From positions 1 to 7,791 of the forward strand of contig DAOVHV010000039.1 in assembly GCA_030671645.1 (NCBI GenBank): 7,791 nucleotides of DNA, written 5' to 3'. A program made the position numbers and the translations under genes. Below, piece by piece: positions 1 through 7,264 of this stretch (its first letter is position 1; each line of letters starts with the position of its first letter). The DNA comes from a bacterium (GTDB taxonomy: Bacteria; Bipolaricaulota; Bipolaricaulia; UBA7950; UBA9294). The notes beneath the pieces are model-generated. The model saw nothing but the letters and a program-made list of their open reading frames with translations. It ran no database searches and was not told where the DNA came from.

Positions 1-568
1 CCGGCATCTTCTTTCGCTGATCAACGACATTCTCGATCTGTCGAAGATCGAAGCAGGTAAGATGGAATTGGAAATCGTTGATGTGGACGTCTCGCGGTTG
101 ATCTTCGAAAGCCTGATTTTCGTTCAAGAGAAAGCGCATCAGCATCGACTCGAGCTTGTTACGGATCTATCAGAAGACGTCAACGCGCTGACAATCCAAG
201 CGGACGAACGAATGCTGAAACAGGTCCTCTTCAATCTCTTGTCCAACGCGACTAAGTTCACACCGGATAACGGAACAATCACTGTGGAGGGCCGAATTCA
301 TGGGAGCGATCTGTTGGTGCGCATTCGCGATACAGGCATTGGGATGAAACCCGAAGATCTGTTGCGTGTGTTCGAGGAATTCAAGCAGCTTGACGCGAGC
401 TACGCCAAAACCCAACAAGGAACCGGACTTGGACTGGCGTTAGCCAAGCGTCTCGTCGGATTACATGGAGGGCGAATTTGGGCGGAATCCGAAGGAGAAG
501 GAAAAGGGAGCACGTTTACATTCGCGCTTCCGCTACAACACCTTAATCGAAAGGAGGGTAGGGAATGA
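1..568 (+). CDS. Sensor histidine kinase, 3' end only (5' part lies outside the window)
   Basis: Reading is open from the window edge (first full codon at base 2), so the sensor domain and phospho-acceptor histidine are not visible. The 188 visible residues begin in the second helix of the HisKA dimerisation domain (HLLSLINDILDLSKIEAGK) and continue through a complete HATPase_c ATP-binding domain. The N-box (LKQVLFNLLSNA, Asn near visible residue 82), the G1 box DTGIG (near 110) and the G2 box GTGLG (near 140) are all present, so the ATP-binding part looks active. The protein would autophosphorylate at the missing histidine and pass phosphate to a response regulator, most likely the receiver encoded next with a 4-nt overlap. 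It is a close paralog of the kinase at 2317-4089: near the C-terminus, 36 of 41 aligned residues from TQQGTGLG to the Phe-x-Leu-Pro end are identical. The ATG at base 62 is internal, not the start. Confidence 0.95.
   Translation, partial: RHLLSLINDILDLSKIEAGKMELEIVDVDVSRLIFESLIFVQEKAHQHRLELVTDLSEDVNALTIQADERMLKQVLFNLLSNATKFTPDNGTITVEGRIHGSDLLVRIRDTGIGMKPEDLLRVFEEFKQLDASYAKTQQGTGLGLALAKRLVGLHGGRIWAESEGEGKGSTFTFALPLQHLNRKEGRE
551..558 (+). promoter_or_regulatory. Strong ribosome binding site for the receiver gene
   Basis: AAGGAGGG lies inside the end of the upstream kinase gene, about 7 nt before the ATG at 565. Together with the ATGA stop/start overlap it supports that start and suggests translational coupling. 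Confidence 0.75.
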
Positions 569-945
569 CCCATCGGGTTTTGGTCGTTGAGGACAATAAG
601 GCGAATCTCGAGTTGGCGACAGATCTTCTGGAAGTGGCGGGCTTCGAGGTTCTGCAGGCGCCGACCGCGGAAATTGGCATCGATCTAGCTCGGTCACAGA
701 TCCCGGATCTGATCGTGATGGACGTTGGCTTGCCGGGCATGGATGGATTGGAGGCAACACGGATTCTCAAAGCCGATGCAGTTACTCAGAGCATTCCTGT
801 GCTCGCTACGACTTCGCATGCCATGACAGGGGACCAAGCGAAAGCGCTGGCGGCGGGTTGTGACGGTTATCTCACCAAGCCGATCAACACGAGGACGTTC
901 GCCGATACAGTAATAAGGTTCCTTCCTGCCGTACCGAAGGAATGA
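565..945 (+). CDS. Single-domain response regulator (DivK/CheY-like receiver)
   Basis: This 126-residue protein is a stand-alone REC domain with no output domain. The acidic pair E9/D10, the phospho-acceptor D53 (in IVMDVGLPGMDG), the switch threonine T83 and the invariant lysine K105 followed by a proline are all present, so it should be phosphorylatable. The general pattern, with LATTSHAM around residues 80-87, resembles DivK-type receivers. Proteins of this type act by binding other proteins or by relaying phosphate. The start overlaps the stop of the upstream kinase gene (ATGA) and has a strong ribosome binding site, so the kinase is the obvious phospho-donor. Its target is not visible; the second kinase module downstream is a possibility but is unproven. 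Confidence 0.93.
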   Translation: MTHRVLVVEDNKANLELATDLLEVAGFEVLQAPTAEIGIDLARSQIPDLIVMDVGLPGMDGLEATRILKADAVTQSIPVLATTSHAMTGDQAKALAAGCDGYLTKPINTRTFADTVIRFLPAVPKE

Positions 946-1008
946 ATCCCGCTCAAGACGTGGCCACATTAGGCGAATTGTAACAAGGAGCGTCCAGAGG
1001 GAGGAAAC
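946..1008 (+). other. Short intergenic gap between the two signalling modules
   Basis: This 63-nt gap is the largest on the + strand up to the end of the HD-GYP gene. I see no clear hairpin terminator and no convincing -35/-10 pair, so read-through from the upstream module is plausible. A weak internal promoter cannot be excluded. Its last bases hold a ribosome binding site, GAGGGAGG at 997-1004, 4 nt before the GTG start at 1009. Confidence 0.5.
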
Positions 1009-2313
1009 GTGATCTATCAAGAAAACCGAGTTTGCCGATGGACAGCTATTTTGTGCCTGGGAATCGCTCTTGCCCTCTACAGCGGAGCATCAATCTCAGC
1101 CGAAGATCCGTTGCTCTTTCTGTCAACTCAATTTACGCCACTGCATGAGGCTGATGCGATGAGGAATGTGATCCTCGCAGGCTTTGTGGAGTCTGTTGAC
1201 TTCGAGCCGTACGACAACGAAGTATTCATGGATCTCATCCTAGGAAGAACAGTGGAGTCCGTCGATCCGGAATTAATCGGAGCCCTTCACGGGGACTTCG
1301 TTGCATTGCACAAAGTAGAGGTCCTGTCTCCAGTGGATGATGTCATTGCGTCCCTGTCCGACAGGGATTTCATCGAAGACTTCATCGTGTTGGGGAAACT
1401 AGGAGGGGAAACCAACTTCTTCGTTCCTTGGATTCACGCAACGTACCTAATGGTGGCGGATGTTCGAGCGCTCGCACATCTTCCTGACGGTGCTGACTTG
1501 ATGCGCCTGACTTACGCCCAGCTGGCGCAGTGGGGCAAGAACCTGACGGATGCGACCGGCGAGAAGTTGCTGGGTTTTCCCGTAGGAACCAAGGGCCTGA
1601 TGCATCGATTCCTTCAAGGATATCTCTATCCGTCCTATACCGGCACGATGGTGGCCGGGTTCCGCAGCAACGAAGCGGTGGCGATGTGGGATGACTTGCG
1701 CGCCCTCTGGCAGTATGTCACGCCTCGTTCATTGACGTTTACGCGAATGGATCAAGCGTTGCTGTCCGGTGAAGTGTGGGTCGCTTGGGATCATACAGCG
1801 CGTGTGATTGACGCACTGTGTGAGCGTCCCGCTGATTTTGTGGCTTTCCCTGCGCCGACCGGTCCGATGGGCCGAGGATATATAGCCGTTTTGGGCGGCC
1901 TAGGAGTCCTTGATGATGGGATTCGTCGCGACGAGGCCATTGAACTGATCGACTATCTCACGCGTCCCGATACGCAGCTTCTCATACTGGAAACGACTGG
2001 ATTCTTCCCGGTAGTTCGACTCGATGAGGCAGCTAAACTGGAGCCTGGCTTGTCGCTTCTTGAGACGGCCGTTTCTGCGCAGGCGTTGGCGGTAGATGCT
2101 CTTCCAAGCCTGCTGCCGGTAGGTCTGGGTGAATACTCGACCGACTTCAATCTTGTCTATCTCAACACGTTCACGCAGATCGTGCTGCGTGGCAACGATA
2201 TCCGAACAGTGCTTGGCGCGCAGGCATCCGATCTTCAGGACGTGCTGAACGCCGCCAATGCTCCTTGCTGGTCGCCGGATGAACCAAGCGACGGAGCCTG
2301 CACTGTGGAGTGA
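1009..2313 (+). CDS. Exported solute-binding protein, ABC carbohydrate type (SBP family 1)
   Basis: The 434-residue product has a Sec-type signal peptide: Arg7 and Arg10, a hydrophobic stretch at about 11-27, and likely cleavage near A31. No lipobox is seen, so it is probably soluble in the periplasm rather than a lipoprotein. The body matches family 1 extracellular solute-binding proteins, which mostly bind sugars. Recognisable patches are YLYPSYTG (205-212), VWVAWDH (256-262), a FPAPTGPMGRGY stretch, and DYLTRPDTQ (from 315) followed by a GFFPVV segment. GTG at 1009 is chosen because GAGGGAGG ends 4 nt upstream and the signal peptide follows directly. No permease or ATPase gene lies nearby; the next gene, 3 nt downstream, is a membrane histidine kinase. 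I infer a sensory role (ligand presentation to the kinase), although transport with a distant or shared permease is also possible. The ligand cannot be read from sequence. Confidence 0.85.
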   Translation: MIYQENRVCRWTAILCLGIALALYSGASISAEDPLLFLSTQFTPLHEADAMRNVILAGFVESVDFEPYDNEVFMDLILGRTVESVDPELIGALHGDFVALHKVEVLSPVDDVIASLSDRDFIEDFIVLGKLGGETNFFVPWIHATYLMVADVRALAHLPDGADLMRLTYAQLAQWGKNLTDATGEKLLGFPVGTKGLMHRFLQGYLYPSYTGTMVAGFRSNEAVAMWDDLRALWQYVTPRSLTFTRMDQALLSGEVWVAWDHTARVIDALCERPADFVAFPAPTGPMGRGYIAVLGGLGVLDDGIRRDEAIELIDYLTRPDTQLLILETTGFFPVVRLDEAAKLEPGLSLLETAVSAQALAVDALPSLLPVGLGEYSTDFNLVYLNTFTQIVLRGNDIRTVLGAQASDLQDVLNAANAPCWSPDEPSDGACTVE

Positions 2314-2316
2314 TTT

Positions 2317-4089
2317 ATGAGGAATCCTCGGCTGCGAATGACGTTGATTCTTCTCGCAACCTTCTCGGCCCTGATTGTTGCAGGCAACTGGTATATATGG
2401 TCGACGCTGCGTCGTGTTGGGGAAGCGTTACCCGTTACAACCCTGTCGGAGCATCGAGGGATGTCGTCCCTGATCCAAGGGTTGTCCGAACTCATAACCA
2501 ACCTTGACGCCGTACGGATGGCTCCTTCGGAAAGACGATGGCGCGACTTCCGCGTATCCCTGGATATCGCCTTTGGATTGAGCATGAGCTATCTTGAGGA
2601 TCTCCCGGAGTTGGCGGGAGGGAGCCGCGACGTTGTGCGGAGCGAGGTCAACGAGATCCTACCCGTCTTGGATGAGATCGTAGCGGGTGCACCGGACATC
2701 AACGAAACGATCGCGTTGGCCCAACATGCACGCTTGCGGGACGTCATTAGACTGCTGCGAGATGACTATCTGCTGGCGAACCACAACGCGTTCATTGCCT
2801 TAACGAAACAGACGCTGCAAATCCGGAGATTGCGGTTAAGCAGTCTCATTCTGACGTCTTTGACAGTTTCTTCATTAGGAGCGCTCGTCCTTCTCATCGT
2901 CAGGCAGCGAAAGGTAATCGGCCTGCTTAATGTCGCCGAGAATGCGGTTCGAAGGAGTGAGGAGCGGTTCTCGCTGGCAATGCAGGGAGCCAATGACGGA
3001 CTGTGGGATTGGGATCTGCGCACCAGCGACGTGTATTTCTCGCCGCGCTGGAAATCGATGTTCGGATACAAAGACTCCGAACTGGAGAACAGCATCGAAA
3101 CTTTCCGTAAGCTCATCCATCCCGCTGATTGCGATGCGGTTCGTGTGGCAGAAAAGGCGTACGTGCACGGTTCTTCCGAGGAGTATCGTATCGAACTTAG
3201 AATGCGTCACAAGAACGGGCAGTACATTGATGTTCTTTCGCGAGGATTCTTGGTTCGGGATCTTACAACGGAAAAACCGATCCGCTTTGTGGGGACGCAT
3301 GTCGACATCACCGAGCGAAATCGGGTGCGAAGGGAGTTGCGGCAAGCCAAGAACGCGGCTGAAGCAGCCAGTAGTGCCAAGAGTTCGTTTCTTGCCAACA
3401 TGAGTCACGAGTTGCGCACGCCGCTCAATTCGATTATCGGATTCTCCGAGGTCTTGTTTGACAAGACGTTCGGCGATATCAACGAGAAGCAGAAACGCTA
3501 TCTGCAGCACATCTTAACCGCCGGGCGGCACTTGCTGTCGCTGATCAGCGATCTTCTTGATCTATCGAAGATTGAGGCCGGGAAGATGGAGCTTGAACCG
3601 TCGCATTGCGAATTGGAGGGACTCATCCGTGACAGCCTGGTGCTGATCCAAGAGCGTGCTACGCTGCATGCACTGCATGTGGATTTTCAGTTCGTTGGCG
3701 GTGGCGGAACCGGCATTCTTGCCGACGAGCGCAAGCTAAAGCAAATCCTGTTCAATCTGCTCTCCAATGCAGCGAAATTCACACCGGATGGCGGATCCAT
3801 CAGTGTGGAGGCAGAGTATGGGAAGGATGAGATCGTCATTCGTGTGTCGGATACAGGAATCGGTATCGCTGGCGAAGACCTTGAGCGAGTCTTTGAGGAG
3901 TTTGAGCAGATCGACTCTAGCTACGCGAAGACTCAACAGGGAACGGGCCTTGGGCTGGCTCTAACCAGACGATTGGTGGAGTTGCACGGCGGTCGAATTT
4001 GGGCGGAATCCGAAGGGGCTGGGAAGGGAAGCACATTCACATTCACACTTCCTATTACAGGCGTAGAGGCGGAGGAACGAGAGGACTAG
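2317..4089 (+). CDS. Membrane sensor histidine kinase: helical periplasmic domain, PAS, HisKA, HATPase
   Basis: A complete 590-residue kinase. TM1 spans about residues 8-28, a mostly helical periplasmic region runs 31-172, and TM2 is about 174-195. A PAS domain of the PAS_3 type follows (about 215-335, ending in the typical GTHVDITERN). HisKA carries the phospho-acceptor H364 in MSHELRTPLN. HATPase_c has N480/N484 in the N-box, D512 and G514/G516 in G1, and GTGLG at 542-546. All catalytic residues are present. There is no fused receiver, so phosphate should go to a separate regulator, most likely the REC/HD-GYP protein 2 nt downstream. The start is supported by TGGAG at 2306-2310, 6 nt before the ATG. 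The gene begins 3 nt after the solute-binding protein gene. The helical sensor architecture recalls kinases that read a periplasmic binding protein, such as TorS with TorT, but I cannot assign the periplasmic domain to a named family. Confidence 0.95.
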   Translation: MRNPRLRMTLILLATFSALIVAGNWYIWSTLRRVGEALPVTTLSEHRGMSSLIQGLSELITNLDAVRMAPSERRWRDFRVSLDIAFGLSMSYLEDLPELAGGSRDVVRSEVNEILPVLDEIVAGAPDINETIALAQHARLRDVIRLLRDDYLLANHNAFIALTKQTLQIRRLRLSSLILTSLTVSSLGALVLLIVRQRKVIGLLNVAENAVRRSEERFSLAMQGANDGLWDWDLRTSDVYFSPRWKSMFGYKDSELENSIETFRKLIHPADCDAVRVAEKAYVHGSSEEYRIELRMRHKNGQYIDVLSRGFLVRDLTTEKPIRFVGTHVDITERNRVRRELRQAKNAAEAASSAKSSFLANMSHELRTPLNSIIGFSEVLFDKTFGDINEKQKRYLQHILTAGRHLLSLISDLLDLSKIEAGKMELEPSHCELEGLIRDSLVLIQERATLHALHVDFQFVGGGGTGILADERKLKQILFNLLSNAAKFTPDGGSISVEAEYGKDEIVIRVSDTGIGIAGEDLERVFEEFEQIDSSYAKTQQGTGLGLALTRRLVELHGGRIWAESEGAGKGSTFTFTLPITGVEAEERED

Positions 4090-4091
4090 AG

Positions 4092-5165
4092 ATGCCGCAC
4101 CGAATACTTGTTGTAGACGATGAAGCCATCAATCGCGAGCTTCTTGAGGCGATTCTCACTGGGTTTGGTTACGAAATCGAGACGGCAGCCGACGGATTTG
4201 AAGCCCTGGCCAAGCTAAGATTGGACATCGATCTGGTACTGTGCGATCTGATGATGCCGGGAATGGATGGATTCGAAGTCGTTCGGAAGATCCGAGAAGA
4301 CCCCGACAACGCCGACGTTCCCGTCTGCATGGTGACCATTCTTTCCGGCACGGAGCAGCGACTGCGCGCCGTCGCTGCCGGCGCGAACGATTTCATCGCC
4401 AAGCCGGTGGATCGGCTGGAAGTAGAGGTGCGCGTCCGTGCTTTGTTGAAGATCAAGGAAGCGCAAGATGCACTGAAACGCTATCAGTCGGGACTTGAAG
4501 AAACCGTCGAGCGGCGGACAACGGCCCTGCGCGAAGCGTTGCAAGAGATGTCGGCGGCCCACCGCGAAACCTACGAAGCTCATGTGGAGACGATCGAGCG
4601 ACTGGCAGTGGCTGCGGAATACAAGGACGAAGATACAGCCAACCACATCTCTCGCATGAGCCAATATGCGCACATTGTTGCGCGCGAGTTGAAGCTGGCG
4701 CCCAAGCAATGCGAAATCATTCTTCATTCCAGTCCCATGCACGACGTCGGCAAGCTGGGGATTGCGGATGCCATTCTCCTCAAACCTGGGAAGTTGGACG
4801 CCAATGAGTGGGAAATCATGAAGACGCATACCACCATCGGCGGACGCATTCTTGAGGGCTCATCCTCCGAGTTGCTGAAAACTGGAGAAGTCATCGCGAT
4901 GACGCATCACGAGAAGTGGGATGGGTCGGGGTATCCGAGCGGTTTGTCAGGGGATGGCATTCCCATCGAAGGCCGCATCGTGGCCATTGCTGATGTGTTC
5001 GATGCCCTGACGTCGCGGCGGCCCTACAAAGAGGCGTTCTCTGTTGAGAAATCACTGGAAATTGTCAAGGAAGGGCGGGGCTCGCACTTCGATCCGGCTG
5101 TTTCCGATGCTTTCACGAATCGCCTTGACGCTATTCTCTTGAAAAAGAAAGAATACTCGGATTAG
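4092..5165 (+). CDS. Response regulator with HD-GYP output domain, probable c-di-GMP phosphodiesterase (RpfG-like)
   Basis: The 357-residue protein has an N-terminal REC domain (D9/D10, phospho-acceptor D52 in CDLMMPGMDG, T82, K104), a charged helical linker (about 120-160) and a C-terminal HD-GYP domain (about 160-345). HD-GYP enzymes hydrolyse cyclic di-GMP using a metal centre. The expected ligands are visible: H185, the H217-D218 pair in MHDVGKLGI, H246, H272/H273, and D301 in IADVFDAL. The GYP signature HHEKWDGSGYP (272-282) is intact, so the enzyme should be active. The reading frame is open back to 3999, but that start lies deep inside the kinase gene. ATG 4092 begins the receiver cleanly (MPHRILVVDDE) and follows GAGG at 4081-4084. 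With a 2-nt gap to the kinase gene, it is the likely cognate regulator, coupling kinase input to c-di-GMP breakdown. No DNA-binding domain is present. Confidence 0.95.
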   Translation: MPHRILVVDDEAINRELLEAILTGFGYEIETAADGFEALAKLRLDIDLVLCDLMMPGMDGFEVVRKIREDPDNADVPVCMVTILSGTEQRLRAVAAGANDFIAKPVDRLEVEVRVRALLKIKEAQDALKRYQSGLEETVERRTTALREALQEMSAAHRETYEAHVETIERLAVAAEYKDEDTANHISRMSQYAHIVARELKLAPKQCEIILHSSPMHDVGKLGIADAILLKPGKLDANEWEIMKTHTTIGGRILEGSSSELLKTGEVIAMTHHEKWDGSGYPSGLSGDGIPIEGRIVAIADVFDALTSRRPYKEAFSVEKSLEIVKEGRGSHFDPAVSDAFTNRLDAILLKKKEYSD

Positions 5166-5191
5166 GTTGGATGCAACGTCATCTGCGCTAT

Positions 5192-5196
5192 GGAGG
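5192..5196 (+). promoter_or_regulatory. Ribosome binding site deciding the start of the last operon gene
   Basis: GGAGG sits 4 nt before the ATG at 5201, the same spacing as for the solute-binding protein gene. An adjacent ATG at 5198 is only 1 nt away, and the earlier ATG at 5171 has only a weak GGTTGG before it. This favours 5201. Confidence 0.6.
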
Positions 5197-5200
5197 CATG

Positions 5201-5623
5201 ATGCTAAACGAATCAACAAAAGCGCTTGAGAGCGAGTTCAGAAATCTTGCGAGCGCATTTCATGGGATGATCGAATGGAAATGGGATGGGCGGTTCAAGA
5301 CGGCGCTTGCTGAATTCTCAGCCGACATGAAAGACGAAGTGCTTGGGATCCTCGAGCAACACCTCATTTCTACATGGGATTCATCCAACGTAAAGGAAGC
5401 GCCGGATGTGGTTCAGGAGATCACGAAAAGCCTTGGCGGCCTCATGTCCGGTCAACTGCTCTTGCTTTCAGACTCGAGGCAACCGGCTTGCATCTTCTGC
5501 GCTTGGTGGCCTTGGGGTAGCGGTACGAAGATCTCCATCCGAATTGCTCCGTTTGCCAAGGATCTCACCGACGAAGAAGCATCCGCATTGACAACCGTCT
5601 TTCGTGGTTGGTTCAAGATCTGA
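5201..5623 (+). CDS. Uncharacterised small soluble protein, last gene of the signalling operon
   Basis: I do not recognise the 140-residue product. It has no signal peptide and no membrane segment. The N-terminal half (about 4-80) looks helical and charged, with a WKW patch at 26-28. A probable beta section follows, with a Cys-x-x-Cys (C97, C100) leading into a tryptophan-rich AWWPWG (101-106) and a second strand KISIRIAPF. It ends in a helix (about 123-138) closing with GWFKI. Reading could begin at 5171 (10 more residues), but GGAGG at 5192-5196 favours 5201. It lies 35 nt after the HD-GYP gene on the same strand, probably co-transcribed, so a role in the same pathway (partner, adaptor or effector) is possible but is inference only. 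Coding character is supported by its position, ribosome binding site and alpha/beta-like composition. Confidence 0.75.
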   Translation: MLNESTKALESEFRNLASAFHGMIEWKWDGRFKTALAEFSADMKDEVLGILEQHLISTWDSSNVKEAPDVVQEITKSLGGLMSGQLLLLSDSRQPACIFCAWWPWGSGTKISIRIAPFAKDLTDEEASALTTVFRGWFKI

Positions 5624-5663
5624 TTGGCGCACTGCAATGTGGCGTGCTAACTTCCGTCCGCCG

Positions 5664-7247
5664 TCAGTGCTGTGTTCGCTTGTGCTCGTACATCCGTTCG
5701 TCAGCGTATGAGAGCGCATCCTCGATCGTTACGCCGGCTGCTGGATCCCAGTGAGCGCTTCCGAGGGCGAGAATCACCGGAAAGTCAAACTTCGTACCGC
5801 TTGCATTCATTTCATCGATCGCCCCAAGAATTCGATGACGTGCCGCATCCGCTTCGCCAGGAGTTTCCGGGAACATGATGAGGAATTCGTCTCCTCCGTA
5901 CCGTACGACCACATCGGTCTCACGGACGTTGGCGCTAAGTATCGCTGTCACTTCTACCAGGACCTCATCTCCGACCTTGTGTCCGTAGGTGTCATTGATC
6001 TGCTTGAACCGGGTAATGTCAATCATCAAGAACGAGATCGGATGCTTGTAGCGTCTGGCACGTGCTTCCTCATCGGCAATCGTCCGCTCGAAGTAGTGGC
6101 GATTGCAGGCTCTTGTCAAGGGATCGTATTTTGCGAGGAATTCGATGTGGCTTCGATACTCGGCGCGAAGCACACGAAAGCGTGCGTAGAACCAAGAGAT
6201 GCCGGCGGCGAGCACGATAAGAAAACCTTGCGTGAGTCTCCACAATCTTCGAATCGACGTCTCAATAGCCGAAAGAACGCTTGCAGGGACGAACGAAATG
6301 AGTTTCCAAACATCTTTATCCTCTTGATCCGCGAATTCGTGTTCATCGAACGCGCTTGCCCGTAGTCCTTCATCCATAGGATGGAGTGTTATGAACGTGA
6401 AGAGACCTGAATCGAGGCGGAATTGCCCTTCCGCGTTCGCTGTGAGTTGTTCCCATGCTCCGGGGAAGCTCGTGTCTACCGTATGAACGCCGGTGCCGTA
6501 GTACACAAAGCCCCATTCAACAGAGGGGGCGGGCCCCCATAGCCAGTAGCTTTCCCAGTTGGCCAAGAACGTCTTTTGGTCAGTTCCTTCGATGGCACGG
6601 CCAAGTGCCTCGAAAAGATTCTCGCCCAGATAGTTGAGGATGACGATACCTCGAGGCTGACCGGCATCATCGTAGATCGGTGTCGCGAAACGGATCGTCG
6701 GCTTACGGGGCTCCTCAACGACACCTTGCTCCATATTGAGATCGAACGGAGACAAGAAGATCTCGCCGTCCTCTAGGGAGATGGTCTGCATGAAGTAGTA
6801 GAGCCCTCCCTTCGGCTGAAGGTTCTCTGAGGACACAATTGCAGGATCGCCTCTGTTGAAGTCGACCCGGACAATTTCCATCCCCAGCACGTCCAGGAAT
6901 CGGATTTGATCGTAGATGCCCTTTTCTTGGGCCATGGAGAGGTACTCATCAGCGACTTGATCAAGCAGCTGCTCATCCTCGGTTTCCAGGTAGAAGTGGA
7001 GTTCGTTCTGGTTGGCGAGAAACAGCAAATCCGAAGTGATGGAACCAAGCTCGCTGTGAATAATCTCGTGTTGAAGATCGAGAACGCGATAGGCTGACCG
7101 TGAGATCGTGTCGAGTCGGTCAGAAATCTGGTTTCTGGACACGAACTCGACGACAACAATCGAGAAGACAGCGATCACTACGGACAACGCAATCGCGCGT
7201 AAAGCAATGGCTCGTAATCGGTCACTCCGTTGCGGTTTCATCATCAT
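5664..7247 (-). CDS. Membrane diguanylate cyclase: Cache-like periplasmic sensor plus GGDEF domain
   Basis: The product is 527 residues from the ATG at 7247 (three ATGs in a row; 7244 and 7241 are equally possible). TM1 spans about 16-36. A large periplasmic region of about 300 residues follows, whose IRFLDVLGMEIVRVDF and RFATPIYDDAGQPRGIVI stretches are typical of double Cache small-ligand sensors. TM2 is about 338-355. A GGDEF domain (374 to the end) makes c-di-GMP from two GTP. The active-site GGDEF is at 451-455, metal-binding D410, N418 and D427 are present, and the RETD at 442-445 aligns with the RxxD product-inhibition site. One departure is DITRF at 410-414, where family members usually have D-x-D-x-F. 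Reading is open back to 7328, but that stretch crosses a strong hairpin and encodes nothing domain-like, so 7247 is preferred. The gene converges on the HD-GYP operon with a 40-nt gap, pairing opposite c-di-GMP activities at one locus. Confidence 0.93.
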   Translation of the reverse strand: MMMKPQRSDRLRAIALRAIALSVVIAVFSIVVVEFVSRNQISDRLDTISRSAYRVLDLQHEIIHSELGSITSDLLFLANQNELHFYLETEDEQLLDQVADEYLSMAQEKGIYDQIRFLDVLGMEIVRVDFNRGDPAIVSSENLQPKGGLYYFMQTISLEDGEIFLSPFDLNMEQGVVEEPRKPTIRFATPIYDDAGQPRGIVILNYLGENLFEALGRAIEGTDQKTFLANWESYWLWGPAPSVEWGFVYYGTGVHTVDTSFPGAWEQLTANAEGQFRLDSGLFTFITLHPMDEGLRASAFDEHEFADQEDKDVWKLISFVPASVLSAIETSIRRLWRLTQGFLIVLAAGISWFYARFRVLRAEYRSHIEFLAKYDPLTRACNRHYFERTIADEEARARRYKHPISFLMIDITRFKQINDTYGHKVGDEVLVEVTAILSANVRETDVVVRYGGDEFLIMFPETPGEADAARHRILGAIDEMNASGTKFDFPVILALGSAHWDPAAGVTIEDALSYADERMYEHKRTQH

Positions 7248-7264
7248 TCCGTGAACACATGACA

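Noticed and set aside
2875..3510. 211-codon open frame on the - strand within the kinase gene
   Set aside because: Antisense shadow of the PAS and HisKA coding sequence.
3999..4091. In-frame extension of the HD-GYP regulator back to an ATG at 3999
   Set aside because: It lies inside the conserved C-terminus of the kinase gene and encodes an un-receiver-like tail; ATG 4092 has a ribosome binding site and begins the receiver fold exactly.
4215..4829. 204-codon open frame on the - strand within the HD-GYP regulator gene
   Set aside because: Antisense to a gene with intact REC and HD motifs; no recognisable protein features.
5171..5200. Upstream ATG 5171 for the small unknown gene
   Set aside because: Only a weak GGTTGG precedes it, whereas ATG 5201 has GGAGG at 4 nt. 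It is not fully excluded.
5624..5670. Possible bidirectional terminator between the convergent genes (GCACTG at 5629, CAGTGC at 5665)
   Set aside because: Only 6-nt arms with a 30-nt loop and no T-run; too weak to call.
5751..6365. 204-codon open frame on the + strand within the cyclase gene
   Set aside because: Antisense shadow of the GGDEF and membrane region; the encoded sequence shows no domain, and the opposite strand carries clear motifs.
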